A stretch of DNA of 64,000 nt from Cloeon dipterum. Lineage: Eukaryota; Arthropoda; Insecta; Ephemeroptera; Baetidae. The stretch is from contig NC_088788.1 in the NCBI RefSeq assembly GCF_949628265.1, positions 21,314,335 through 21,378,334 on the forward strand. The letters run 5' to 3'. Shown one piece after another: positions 27,281 to 39,145 of this stretch; the first letter of the stretch is position 1; every line of letters begins with the position of its first letter. Below the pieces are notes generated by a model. That model saw only the letters and a program-made list of their open reading frames with translations. It did no database searches and was not told the DNA's origin. The translations under genes were made by a program, and so were the position numbers.

Positions 27281-27856
27281 GATAGGTTTATCGCTTCCAA
27301 GATGATTGACACACCTAATAGCGAGCAACTTGTGTCCTATCAACATTGCAAAAATAATTTAGTGTTTAGGAAACTTGGTGGGAGAAGCCCAGTCCAGAAA
27401 AGACCCCCCATTTTTAAATTGAATTCAAAAATTATTAAGAGCAGTTCCAGATCTGCGATTTTGAACAGTAGATACTTGCACTTTGAACATTTTCAAGTCC
27501 CAATAAATATTCCTGTTTCTCATATAACAATCTGAAAGCTACTTCTCAAGGAAACAATCTGCATAACAAGAAGGCTCTATACAATTTTTGCTTTCAATGT
27601 GGCAATAAGGTTGCCAATATTGCACAAATAATGTTATTCTGTGGGTGAAGTGCACTTTTTCCAACATGATAATTTGAACATGAAAGGGTTGGAAAACGAT
27701 TTAAAATACAGGCCTGCTCAAATATTTCCACACTAGAGCGATGAAACGAAACCATAGTGTGATAATGTGAAGGTATTTGTCAAAATAGGGTAAAGTGGCT
27801 AAAAAATAGCGCCACCAGGGTAAGTTAAGAGCAAACGGCGTGGGTGGGCAGATGTG

Positions 27857-30800
27857 TTAAAGGTCACCGGCATTGGGCTTCTTGCTGTTTTCTTGCGAAT
27901 AGTGGTGGTAGTGGTGATGTACGTGCTCATGCACATGTCGACGCGTGCGACGCGTGGTGGCGGTGGAGCCGGCGTCAACGTCGTCATCGGCGGTGCAGCT
28001 GCCAACAATGTCAGGCCTAACCAGCGGTGGGTCAGTGTCGGGTATCAAGAAGTCAATCTTGCTGCTGTCCTCGTTGATCAGGCGCTTTTCCAGCACTGGC
28101 GACGACGGTGGCGGCGTTTTCTGTGACAGCAGATTTGGCAGGTAGTAGCTCATCTGGTGGCCATCTTCGTCGGTCAGGTAGTAGCCCCAGCAGCCAGTCT
28201 TCAGCCACTCCTTGACCTGCAACTGCGAGCGTGCGTTGTCACGCACCCGGTTCTTGTGCCGCAGCCCGTGCTGGTTTGTCTGCTGGTCGCAATCAAGGCA
28301 CATGTCAGGAAAAAGCAGTTGCCTTGTTTCCGCAGACCGCTTCTTGCAGTCGTGATGGCTCCGAGCGCTATCTTGGTGCTTATGCATCGTCTCCTCCACA
28401 CGTTTCCTGTAACCAGAAAAAAACAAGTTGCTAAATTTTTTTACCGAATGGTTAAAAAGGGTGGTTGCAAAAGTCGCAGCATGTTATTGAAAAAATATTT
28501 TACAAGTTTGATTGTAAAAAAATGTATCAATACTATTGAGGATCTGTAATGCAGATTAACTCCATATCTAAAGTCCAAAGAAACCCCCCAAATATAGTTG
28601 AAAACAGTATGAAAATCAGTTAAGTTTTGGGAAATGTTTTATTAATCTTTTGTTTGAATTCACATAAAATCCAGTTTTTGCATGTCTCTGGTTTAAATCT
28701 ATCAGTTCAGACATGTTAATTAAATGTTTTTTTTTGTGTTGAGCCAGAATCATGTCTTGGTTTTCGCTTGGTGCTAAAAGCGGTTAAACTCTGTCTAGAA
28801 AAAGTACAAAAATTGGATCGCAGAATCAAGAGTTATAAAAACTCGCAGCAATACCCCTGGGAAATATAATAATAAACACCTGACGTTGAAGAAAATTTCA
28901 AAATACTGACCGGCGATGGGTGCTTTGCAACGCTGAAAGATTCTTCTTCATGTTGTTTGCGATGATTTCTTTGTATTCTTCGTTTGTCCTCTCTTGATTA
29001 ATGTACTCCGGATAGTGACGGGGTGAAGACAGAGCATTGAAGGTCGCCCTCCGCTTTGGTCGGTTTGGCGATCGGTTGCGGAAATTCGCTTTCCAGTCTG
29101 AAATGCAAAATTTCACCTGAGTTTTACCTTCACTGATTCCTTTACAGACTTCGTAAGAAATAGACTTAATTCAAATGGGGGGAAAAGGTTGCATTCAGAA
29201 CGCACCTTGGCATTTGGCCTTTGGTGTGGAGGTTGCGGTTTTGAGGGGTGTGTTTGGGGCGGAAGCGCTGGCGCCGTTGGCCAGGGCGGAAACTTTGCAG
29301 TTAGGCAGTCTGTCTCTCCGTAAACTCTCATGGCGCGAAATTTTCTTGGTAATGTGCGGAGTATTGTTAACTATCAAGGGTCCAGTCTCATTGTTGTTTC
29401 TCATAATGTCTTGTTTGAACGAATTGTTGTTATTATTGTTGTTGTTGTTGTTGTTGAGGTGGTTTGTGTAGAGAACTTTCACGCCACCTATCCGGAACGT
29501 TTCCTTTTTGCACGGCACGTGGTTATTGAGGCGCTGCTCGCCGCCTTCCTTCAGCGGGCTGTTTTTGCGCTGAAGAGCTTCCTTGATCTTCTCAACAGCT
29601 GGCTCACTGCTCTGATGGTTCACGTTTTTGCTTTGGCAATGCTTGTGGTTCTGCGGACTGCTGGCGCGCGCGCCGCTCTCCGACTTGCGCTCAGGGGCTA
29701 CCGTCAGCCTCACCCGGATCGTTTTGCTGCCCGAGTGCGGCACCTGGATCGTCGCCCCCAGCGTGTCGTAGATCGAGGTCACCAGGCTGGCAATATCCTG
29801 TTAAAAATTATTTTTACTATTTGTTGTAATTGCAAAATCTTTATTGTTGTATTCCTATTATTTATTAATTTGCTTTTAAGACGTGAAATTCGGAAATGTT
29901 TTAATATAAAATTATATCAAGGAACAATGAGACAACAGACGTGATTGGTTTAAAAGAGGCAGTTAAACTTACATCTTTGGTTATTTTTCCGTGACCATCT
30001 AAGTCGTAAAGTGTAAAGGAAAACTCTTCACATCGCCTACACTTTTCTCCGGATTGAGCAACTCCTCCATCGTCGTGTTCTTGCACAGCCACATCACATT
30101 CAAACTCCTACAGAATGAAAAATATTTTAGACATGGAACGCAGGAAGGATTCTGAAGGCAGTTTGGTTTGGAAGATAGCATTAAGTGCAAATCAATACAA
30201 TTTTACGTTGAATTGGGCCCTATAGAAATTCAAGTGTATATAGAAAAATGAGGGGGAGGGGAAGTAAATTTGACAAATTAGCCAAGGAATAATAATTACC
30301 AATTTAAAAAAACTTTGAAGCATCAAAGTGCAAGAACTAATGAGCTGGGCTAATGAGCGGCAAGTGATATGTTTAGTGATTAATTCCAGTGTGTTCAGCT
30401 TGAGCTCAGCCGCTGTGTTGTGCATATTAAGCTTCAGCAACATTGGTAATTTTGGATTGAAAATTATGAGCGTGCAAAATAATGAAAAAATGCTTAAAAA
30501 AGAACGTATACTTTTTATTAACACAAAATTAAGATAAACTGGTATATTCGTCACTTATTCATAAAGTTTGATCTGCAGCCCAAACTCCTGATGATTGAAA
30601 TTTTTTTAAACTACAATAAAGTATACATTTTGCTTTAAAGAGATGCAGGTCTAGCAATTATTCAAACGCCATAATATATAGTTCCTTTAATTTTATTACT
30701 TTTTACTTGATAGTGTTTTGGGAACAGGAAGTTATCAAATGATATACCTCAAATTCGAGATCCCTCCTCACGGGCTGACAATGGGGATGAAGACCGCAAC

Positions 30801-32208
30801 AACACTTGTCCTGCTTAGCCGAAGAGGAAGGGGGCATGGGAGCCGGCTCAGGTCTGAGGGGCGTCGGTGACGCTGGCGCTGAGCTAGTCGAGAGCAGCTC
30901 CTCCGTTTCCCTGCCGCTTTCGCTCGTCGTGTCGCCTGGCATCAACACTGCAATAGAAAAGCACAAAAATGGATAAGAAAACAATAAGAAGATCGATCCA
31001 ATTGACGGGCAATTTTCGCCTCATAAAAAGCTTGGGATATAAGTTTAAGAGCCGGGGAAAAAGCGTGGCCATAAAACCGACCCACTTGTTCAATCGACGC
31101 TTCCGTTTATTTTTCTACGGGCACCTCTTGTAAATAAAAGGCGTAATAACGGACGAAGATGAACGAGATTAAATACGGCGTAAATTACGCTGCGGAATCT
31201 GTTTGTTTGGCACGAAGGTAATTTATTTCGGGCCAAAACAAATAGGAGTCTCTCGGTTACCACCAGACTATGCTACTTCAAGTCAGGCAAACCTTGGATT
31301 TTTTTAAAGAAACAAAAACGTGCAGTTAATCAAAACATTGAGATCATTGTCGTCTCACATTTATGAGATTAATTAATTCTTGTAATATTGCTTTTAGTCC
31401 TTCATAAATAAATAATACTTTAGAGGTTTTATTTTAGGGAAATGAGTGCTTGGAAAAGCGGGAAAGCAATGATTTGAGGTCAGTTGCACGGGGCCGCCAG
31501 CAGATGGCGGACCGGAGTATGTTGGCGAGATGTCGGTGCTCGGCGGGGAGAAATGGACCGCGTAGGCTCTCGAGGCGGCTTCTTTGACGAAGCGAGCGCG
31601 AGATGCCTCAACATTGTACGGGCAGGGGAGCGAGGTAATTACTGCGTGCACTCGCTGCTCTCGACGCAACATGCTCTGAAAATGAGCAGGAGCGTAAATT
31701 GGGCCCCTCGCGTCTTTCCTCTACTTCCACTTGGATGGTGCACTCTTTTCAAGCGCAATCTTTTCACGTGGAACGCCAGGGGGAAGATCGTTTAATTGTG
31801 ATTATTTGAATCAAAATGGAGTCTATGCTTAAAAACTTATGAAATAATTTGCGAAACGGAATCAAAATCGAAACAAATTGCGAGAATAAAACGGTTAAAA
31901 TTTAAAAGTAGAAACAGTGCTGGCGGTTTCGGCTGGGGCGAGTCGAGTGCTGCAATTGCTGCGCGAGAAGAACAATGAGGTGTTTGCTGCTGGGTGCGCG
32001 GCGAGAATACACAGCCTTAATGACTCTCTGATTGAAGAAGGCGTGGAGGGCTGTGGAAATTCTATTGCTCACGATAAGGCTTTTTTTGGGCCTTTTGTGA
32101 CGTCACGCTCTACCATAACACAAAGGAGCGAAAAAAGGAACTCCAAAGGCAGCCGCCGCCGTGCGCACAAAGAATATACGTATATAATAATAATAAGGAG
32201 CGATGAAG

Positions 32209-32240
<32 letters not shown>

Positions 32241-32364
32241 AATTCCTGTGCGCCGCTCTTCCATCCAGCCGCTTGCTTTTTAATATGAAAATTTATTTCG
32301 CCTCTTGTGCTGCTCGCTCGGCGCTAAAATAATTTACGACGCGCATGCAGGCAGGTGGCGTGTG

Positions 32365-32404
<40 letters not shown>

Positions 32405-34660
32405 GGACAACTTCAATTCGGTCGCCGCCGTTTCAGCTCTCGAGCTCGAGTTGCTCAAGTGTGGAGCGTAATTATTATTATTTTTTGTTTGAATCCGTCC
32501 TTTCTTCGACGCCGCACTTGGGTCAATGCCATTCGCCCGCCACGGTGAATGGGACACGGCTTGTCGGCTCCATTTTCACCTCAATCGATCAGAAAGCTTT
32601 GAATTCTAATACGCGTCGATTCTGTCCATTTTTCATCTTTGAATACCAAAATGCTAGGTGCTTTAAGCCATTTCGTAAGAGACCCCCCCCCCCCAGCTTT
32701 AATCAGAAAAAAACAATGAATATAGAATAAATGTTTCAATAAGACAAACGATAATAGCTGGGATTTGGTGGAAAACGTGACGGATTAGATGATGAAAATG
32801 CCACTTTTTCAAAGAATGTAAATTATTTTCAACAAAAGAAATTTTCTTCAGTCGGCAGCACGTAACTAAACGAGCAGCAATGCCACAACTAGCGGGAAAT
32901 AGTATATTGTTGGCACTTCTTTGTGTCGCCTTTTTTCTCTTGACTCTCGTAGGGTCAAGTCGACGAAACTTAAGTTCATCTTTTCCTCATTTTTACCCAT
33001 CCCAATGAAATGCCGTGGTAAGAGAATAAATATCTAGCATCAAATTTCTAATAACCTATATTATTCGACTGTAATAAATAATATAGTTCTTGATTAATTT
33101 CGCCTTCGTTAATTTCAGAGTTATTTAATTAAACTCGACCCAGATAATATAGATCAATGGATTCCCTTGCTTTCCTCTCTTCCTGGGTTTATTAAAAAAT
33201 ATTTTGAATGCACCCATGTTGGAAGAAGAGGAGTGCAGTTAAGGTACTAAAGTAGTTATAAAAATGTAATATTGCACAGCACGCACAATGATGTAACGTT
33301 AGTTACTATCATTTCCCTATCCAGCAGGTCTTTCCTGATTTCATACTCCATTGGCACCTGACTGATAGTGAGGGAGAGCAGATGTCGGCTCAGCCTCGGT
33401 CGCACTGTGCTATGGTCGAATCTCTATCCAAGGCTGAAGCCGCTTTCTTTCTCTGCCCTCGCGTTTGTTACATGTGTTCAGCCGCCGGCCGACAATCGAG
33501 CAAAGCTAGGCCGGCGCCTACTGCACAGAAAAAAATCTCGCTGCTCATTTTTCACATATGTGCGCGCCGCTTTCGTTAGAGCAGACGAGTTCAGACGGTT
33601 GGCTTTAATTGCTAATTAAGATGCTTTCTGAGCGCGAGATGAGTCAGTTTGCAAGGGAGAAAAAAAAGCAAAATCTGAAAAATGTCTGTTAGTAATACGG
33701 GCATGTCTCGTGCTTTTCGGGGAAAGCGATTGTAAACAGGGAAATCCTTTTGATTTTTTGCGCCGTATAACTGGCAGGCACTTTGCTTTACAGCGCACGC
33801 AGCCAGCGCGCAAGTGCGCGCATATGTACATACGTAGTATAATCCCCGCATGGGAGGCGGACGAAATCAAAACAAACAGGCGCGCTCAAATCAAGCGCGC
33901 AAGAGGCCTTTTAATCTACACAATTACACCGCCTCCACTCTAAACGCCAGCACATCAAAGGACGCGAACGATTTGCGAATCCAGCGAACTCGATAGAGCA
34001 AATAAATTCACCTCTTTCAAACTCACGAATTTTCTTAGCGAGAAATTTGGTCGCAAAAATATTTATCTTCCTACAGACAGCTGTTTTAAGATGAAAAAAT
34101 ACTCTCAGGCGAATTAGCATGTTAGAGCTTTTCGTCATTGATAAAACGTCATTGCTTTGCTTTATTGTAAAGATATTCATAATTATTATATAAATATTTT
34201 CAATCCGCCGGCCTGTGGGTACGTATTTCTTATTTTTTCGTTTCTTTCTTTTAATCCTTGTCCGGAAATCGTTAATAGCATGCAATCATCCGTGGTGGGA
34301 ATCAACAGGTCATTTTGCGGACAGCAGCTCACAATCAGAATGACAAAGCGTAGTTGTGTACCTTTCGCTCCTGTTTAAAAATTCCAGAGCAAAAGGTGGA
34401 AATTCATTGCGGGGCAAAAGCGAGAACGCTAGGCTGACTAATGGCATGGCCATGGCGGTGGTGGCGGCAGAGGATCAAACCAGCAGCTTTTCTTTACGCA
34501 GGCAGGAATTTATGGCTAGGAGGAAAGGAAGGTCCGTCCGTCGTCCCGAGAAGAACAGAGAGAGAGAGAGAACCCGCCGACCGGCAAGCGAGCAGCGCGC
34601 GCGAAGATGGAACACGGAGAGAAGTTTTGAGGCGAGCTGTACTGCCTAGCTAGTGAGCGG

Positions 34661-34730
<70 letters not shown>

Positions 34731-37529
34731 GCAGCAAAGGCAGGCAGGCAGGCGGGTCTGCTGTTGGTTTGCTGGCAGGCAACAGAGACGGCTTTCATGA
34801 AAAGGCATCAAAGGCGCCGCAGCCTCACCGCCCCCCGCTCGCCCCCCTCCCCCCGACCACCTCCTCTCGGCCGGCAGGCAGGCAGCGGCAGCACGGACGG
34901 ACCGCATCCACTCTTAAAACCTTTTTTGCCGCTTTTCTTTGCTTTTGCTCTCTTGCCGCGCACGCTCTGCGTGGAAAATAATACTACATGATCGCCCTTC
35001 CGTTCAACTGCCACCTTGCCAACTCCAGATTTTTTATTACTATATCAGAGTTTGAAAGCTTAACAGGGTGCCAATATGGTCAGAAAGATTAAAATTATTT
35101 TAACCGTTAGTAATATTAATAGAAAATCTTTTATCCTAACCTTTCCCCTACACATCACACCTGTAAAATCGCCCTGCATTAAAGGAAAACAGTTATTCAC
35201 ACAAAAGGGATACGTTTTTTTTTTGTAAAGCAGGACTTCTAGGAAAGTGTGACAAATTTGAAATTCATGTTGCTTGCGCAAACTGTTGCCTATTTCTATG
35301 AGTGACAATAAGAAAAACAATTTATAACAAATAAAGCACCTTTGAGATGTCGCCGCCGCCATGCACCTTTGGAAGGTGCGCACTGTGCGCACAATACAAT
35401 TCTGACAATGAAACCAGTAATGGTTCCTTTAACAAAAGAAACCCCCTCCAAGAAGACGTGTCCCTAGAGCCAGTCTAAAGCTTTTGGCGTTTAGAACACA
35501 ACCGACATAACAATAAACCCTCAATTGGCCTTCACCCTTATAGATTAAGAAAGTACCATGACCCATGACTAGCTTAGATTTGATTCGGTTCTAATTTTAC
35601 AAAACTATAATTCAAAATTGTAAAAAAACCCGAATGAAAACTGAAAAGATTTAAAATACTTTCCTTTTAAATTTTTTGTGAAAACTATTGATAAATTACG
35701 AAATTAGTCGCAATTCCGCGCATAGTAAAGCCATTTAACGTTAAATATCTAACCCAAATTTTTATTCGCTTTTTTCGTGTATTTCATTGGCCTTATTTAG
35801 TAGTTTTATGATTTGATTAATAGGACTGAAGTTTCATAAATTTTCAGAAATAAGTTAGATTTTTCAGCTACACCTAAACAAAATCACACCGTGAAATCTT
35901 GATTTCATCATCTCCCTGTAAGATTTTTTTATCTTTAGAGTGATCAAAAAGGGCAAAATGTATTTTAAAAATGTTTTTCTTATCCTTTGTCGGCTTTTTC
36001 GGAAAGAAACTGCCGAACTTGTTTATCTAGGCGCTTCTATTGTTATTGAAAACAACACTGCAATTCTGGCGACACGGGATGGTCTTAGGTCCCAACATAA
36101 AAACGTTTCAGTAGAGCCGCGTGCACCTGGCTTGAGAAGGAAACGTTGCTAAAGCACCTTCATTGCATGGTCGTCTCGTCGGATTCATTCTCAAATCTTT
36201 CAGGCTATATACTACTTATCCTGGAAACGTGGTTCACTATCATCAAAATTTTTGGTTTCAACTGACAAAATGCAATTGGAAAATCGGACAAAAAAGTTTT
36301 TAAAACCAAAATTTGAGAGGCATTTTGTTGTGGCAGCTCCATTATTCAAAGTGGAAGGCAGTGAGAGCTACAATTTAATTCAAATATAACTCTCATTTCA
36401 GTATATTTGTTTCAGGGTTTGATGCATTTTTGGTTTTCAGTATTTTCAAGCTTAATAATTTCATCTTCCTCCACGGTCAAAAATGCAGTTTAATAGACTC
36501 GAAATCGAACGAGTCAGTTTCCACATTCCCATTTCAAAAAATCTTTTGATAAAAGCGAAAAACACATTAACGTCTGTGTTTTAACGTGAGCGTCGGTCGG
36601 AGCGTTTGCAGGTTAGCGCCTTTAGATAAACCACCATGAAGCAGTGAGCGGTCAGGAAAAGACCATTTTTTACATCGTGGTGAAAATAAAGCTTACAGCC
36701 GATAAATCGCTTTTACAGGTAGGTACAACAATACATCCCACCCTTGGCTGCCTCCCTCGAAAAAAACCACTCCTCACAAAAAGAGTCGATCTTTATCATT
36801 GCATTAGAAGAGACAGGACGAAGAGAAGACACAAAACACTAATTTTTAATTTTTGCTCAGTTGGAGGAAGAAGGGACGAAAGGAGCAGCAAATTACGGGT
36901 CTGGCCCGTGTGTGCACGCTCGGGCGAATTCGCGTTCGCAGCACAAAGCAAAACAACACTCTCTGGCCTCGCACGCCGACTGACTGTTATAAATGTATAT
37001 TATGTGTGTGTATATATATATGTATGTACCCGCCTCGCACACCATTTATAATGGGCATGGGCATAATTCGCGCAGTCGAGTGTCGGCTTGTTCAAAGAGC
37101 GGTGGCAGGCGGCGTCGCCGTGCCGCAAGATAGTGCGGTGGGCCGCACACTCGCCGCAGGCAACCCAAGAAGAGTGTTGTTATACCAATTCACTAATCAC
37201 GCCGAAACGGAGCGGAATCAGGTTGAACCAAAGGGCGCGCTCAAGGGCAACGCTCACAGAAAATTATTTTGAAAATAAGGAAAATAACGTCTAGGCCGAG
37301 CCCTGATTTCACTTCATGTATAGACGAAAATGGTTGAAATTTCTCGGTGACCAAAATAATCAGGTGTGCGTGTACGCAAGTTCTTTGTACGCACGAAGGG
37401 TCGAACGTGTTTTGAATGACGATTTTGCGAAGTTCAGTACGAATTAAACAAATGCACGGACGTACCTGAAATCTGCTTGTAACCATTGAGGAAGCGGTTC
37501 CTCAGCTTCTTGACCAGGTTGGAGGCCAT
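27857..37529 (-). CDS. nkd: Naked cuticle homologue, Wnt/Dishevelled feedback regulator
   Basis: Coding exons on the minus strand are 37529-37466, 30947-30748, 30107-29973, 29797-29206, 29097-28911 and 28406-27857. Their phases join exactly to 575 residues. Naked cuticle proteins are induced by Wnt, bind Dishevelled through an EF-hand-containing EFX domain and damp canonical signalling. The N-terminus (MASNLVKKLRN to GYKQIS) matches the Drosophila Nkd start and lacks the Gly2 needed for the myristoylation seen in vertebrate NKD. The EF-hand lies at about 115-147, with loop DLDGHGKITKDD: Asp at loop positions 1, 3 and 12, His at 5. A poly-Asn run follows in exon 4. The C-terminus has the family's His-rich tail (RRHVHEHVHHHYHHY, about 548-562), reported in the family to bind zinc. 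Length is well below Drosophila Nkd (over 900 aa). Intron 1 is 6.5 kb and is a likely site for Wnt-responsive control. Confidence 0.93.
32098..32105. promoter_or_regulatory. Perfect CRE palindrome (GTGACGTCAC context) in nkd intron 1
   Basis: An exact CREB/ATF consensus extended to a 10-bp palindrome, about 100 bp from the GA microsatellite. Function is inferred only from the match. Confidence 0.3.
32209..32236. repeat. (GA)14 microsatellite in nkd intron 1
   Basis: A perfect GA dinucleotide run. The complementary (CT)n run lies 132 bp to the right, so the two could pair in a transcript. GAGA motifs are also binding sites for the insect GAGA factor. Confidence 0.95.
32369..32401. repeat. (CT)16 microsatellite in nkd intron 1
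   Basis: A perfect CT dinucleotide run, complementary to the GA run at 32209-32236. The Leu/Ser-repeat frames across it are artefacts. Confidence 0.95.
32683..32694. repeat. Poly-C run of 12
   Basis: Twelve consecutive C within nkd intron 1. The length may be affected by sequencing error. Confidence 0.8.
34674..34728. repeat. (GA)27 microsatellite in nkd intron 1
   Basis: An uninterrupted GA dinucleotide run of about 55 bp, flanked on the left by further GA-rich sequence (34557-34571). It is the longest GA tract in the window and a potential GAGA-factor platform. Confidence 0.95.
35339..35375. promoter_or_regulatory. Candidate TCF/Pangolin HMG site with Helper motifs
   Basis: CCTTTGAGATG (35339-35349) is followed within 3 bases by overlapping GCCGCCG and GCCGCCA (35352-35361), then CCTTTGGAAG at 35366-35375. 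Insect TCF/Pangolin uses a bipartite code: an HMG site of the CCTTTGATC type plus a nearby GCCGCCR Helper site. The Helper matches are exact. The HMG cores match CTTTGA or CTTTGG with departures at the 3' end. The location in nkd intron 1 fits the known biology, but function is inferred. Confidence 0.35.
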
Positions 37530-38235
37530 GCCGACGAACTATTCAATAACACTCTCGGGGTCCATTCACGCCAATCCTCGGGTTTGGGACGGCGGCAATT
37601 CCGGGCTGGAACTGGGCCGTGTCGGTGCACTCACATGTCAGGCGGCGCCAAGCATTGGCGGCCGCAACACAACACTCGGGCGCGAACGCAAGCAGTATCT
37701 CGCAATGCGCGCTTACGTGCACCCACCACTGTCGCAACGCCAATTAATCTGTGCTGCAGCTTGCTCCTGCAGCTGTTTCCGATCTGTACCGCGCCGCGTA
37801 TGATGTTTTTGTGCGATCGTGCGCTCCCCGAGGAGAAGAATTTTGGTCTTTGGAGGGGCACACGAGCAGCTGCCTGAGGAGGGGAAATGTGTCGGAATTC
37901 TTGGTAAGGTGGCGGCAGCTAACGGAGAACTGGCGAACACAAACACTAAATTTTATAATAAAATTATTAAAAATTGGCGTGTGCCACCATTTAACTTTGG
38001 TGTATGACCAAATATCTGAGCTCAAAACATTCGGTCTTCAAAATCGTATTGAACTGTTTAAAGCATAATCGAGGTTATTAACAGTAATTAACCATCAGCT
38101 TGGTCATTGGTACCATTCATTACGGGGTGGGCGTGACTGTCTCTGTCTCTGCCTGCTAGCCTTAGCCAGGCCTTAGCCTGGCCCAGCCTGGCCCCAGCTG
38201 TTAATAATTCTGTTGTGTTTGTGTGACTGGAAGCA
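37530..38235. promoter_or_regulatory. Shared divergent promoter of nkd (-) and mRpS18B (+)
   Basis: The two start codons lie 706 bp apart, head to head, with no gene between. The mRpS18B side has a GGGGTGGGCG box (38124-38133). It also has a short GC-rich array of related AGCC(A/T)GGCC words at 38157-38195, 40-80 bp upstream of its ATG. The nkd side is GC-rich. I see no TATA box that decides either start. Open frames crossing this region (for example 37486-37877) are shadows of GC-rich sequence. Confidence 0.5.
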
Positions 38236-39083
38236 ATGGCAGCACGAGGTGTCTTATGCGGCATAATTTCCCGTCTGGTTTCCACTCGCATTACCCAGAG
38301 ATCGCTCGTAGGTGTGCCTATTAAGGTACATACATTTGGATATTAATAAATTTGAAAAAACGATCGTATGAAGGATTAGTTCGCATGATTATATTTTGTT
38401 TGGTTTTTGATGCAGAGTTTTCACACGTCCTTTATTCGACCATGTGAGGCTGATGATCGAGGAAAGCCGCGAGCTGAGGAACGTGACCCAACTAAAGTCA
38501 GAGACCAGGTGATACCCGTAGAGACCAGCATCGCCTATCTTGAAAGCGAAGGTATGTAGTATGAATTTCTGTAATATGTACAATTTTTTTAAACAAAAAA
38601 TAATTTTTTGTAGCGTATCAAATAACTTACGGCGACAACCCAGTGTGGAAAGAGTACAGGAGAAACTTCAAAGGCCATTATCCACCAAACAAGACCAGGA
38701 AGACTTGCATAGTAAAAAATCATTATTAGATTATTTACAAGCATCTAATGCATTTTTTCATAGAGACAAAACCTTATTGCCACTGGAAATCCTTGCCCGA
38801 TCTGCAGAGACGAGTATTTAGTCGTGGACTACAGAAACCTCAAACTTCTTAAGCAGTTTATCTCTCCATATACAGGGGCTGTTATTGACTTCAAGTAAAA
38901 TATAGATTGAAATGTGTAAGTTCCTATATTATGTTTTTTTTCTTCAGGAAAACGGGACTCTGCCAGAAGAGACATAAAGAATTGCTCATTGCAATTGAAA
39001 GGGCCAGAGATTGTGGATTGCTAACTTACGACGTTCCACAGCGAGTTTACAATTACTCTGACTACTTAAATATTAAACAATGA
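38236..39083 (+). CDS. mRpS18B: Mitochondrial ribosomal protein bS18m family (MRPS18B)
   Basis: Five exons (38236-38325, 38416-38551, 38614-38711, 38764-38894, 38948-39083) join in phase to 196 residues. The N-terminal ~30 residues are Arg-rich with no acidic residue, as expected for a mitochondrial import signal. The body matches MRPS18[14 protein letters not shown] (84-96), KTRKTC (102-107), [10 protein letters not shown] (116-125), and then the S18 core with [13 protein letters not shown]. It belongs to the small subunit of the mitochondrial ribosome. The CPIC pair and the Cys at 107 correspond to conserved cysteines of the 18B paralogue, which separates it from MRPS18A and 18C. Introns of 52-90 nt are near the minimum for insects. 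PYROXD1 begins only 62 nt past the stop on the same strand, with no AATAAA in between. Confidence 0.92.
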
Positions 39084-39113
39084 GAATTTAGTGGATATTG
39101 AACTGACTTTTAG

Positions 39114-39145
39114 TTATATCAGACTAGTGTATTAGAATCAAAAAA
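39114..39145 (+). promoter_or_regulatory. Possible 3' splice site and leader in front of PYROXD1
   Basis: The 62 nt between the mRpS18B stop and the PYROXD1 ATG contain a pyrimidine run ending CTTTTAG at 39107-39113. It has the form of a splice acceptor and would leave a 32-nt leader before the ATG. No donor or upstream exon has been identified, so this is a hypothesis about how PYROXD1 obtains its 5' end. Confidence 0.3.

Larger units (their letters stand above)
24961..27856. other. Intergenic: frequenin upstream flank and nkd 3' flank
   Basis: I find no supported gene here. The right end should contain the nkd 3' UTR on the minus strand, and the first AATAAA in that direction is at 27280-27275, about 580 nt past the nkd stop. 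Further AATAAA copies occur near 26860 and 26790. Two short GC-richer patches at about 25255-25380 and 25590-25800 differ in composition from the rest. One of them holds a TATA-like run and a near-perfect hairpin, listed separately. Confidence 0.45.
30948..37465 (-). other. nkd intron 1, 6.5 kb, repeat-rich and probably regulatory
   Basis: The donor GTACGT at 37465 and the acceptor TTGCAG at 30948 bound this intron. It contains three long GA or CT dinucleotide runs, a 12-base C run at 32683-32694, a perfect GTGACGTCAC palindrome around 32098 and a possible TCF plus Helper-site cluster at 35339-35375. In Drosophila, nkd carries Wingless-responsive enhancers in its first intron and upstream, which makes this an obvious place for conserved control. 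No nested coding gene was found. The long GA-derived frames are repeat artefacts. Confidence 0.6.

Noticed and set aside
34516-34907. Long Leu/Ser or Arg/Glu repeat frames
   Set aside because: They are translations of the GA/CT microsatellite and its purine-rich flank.
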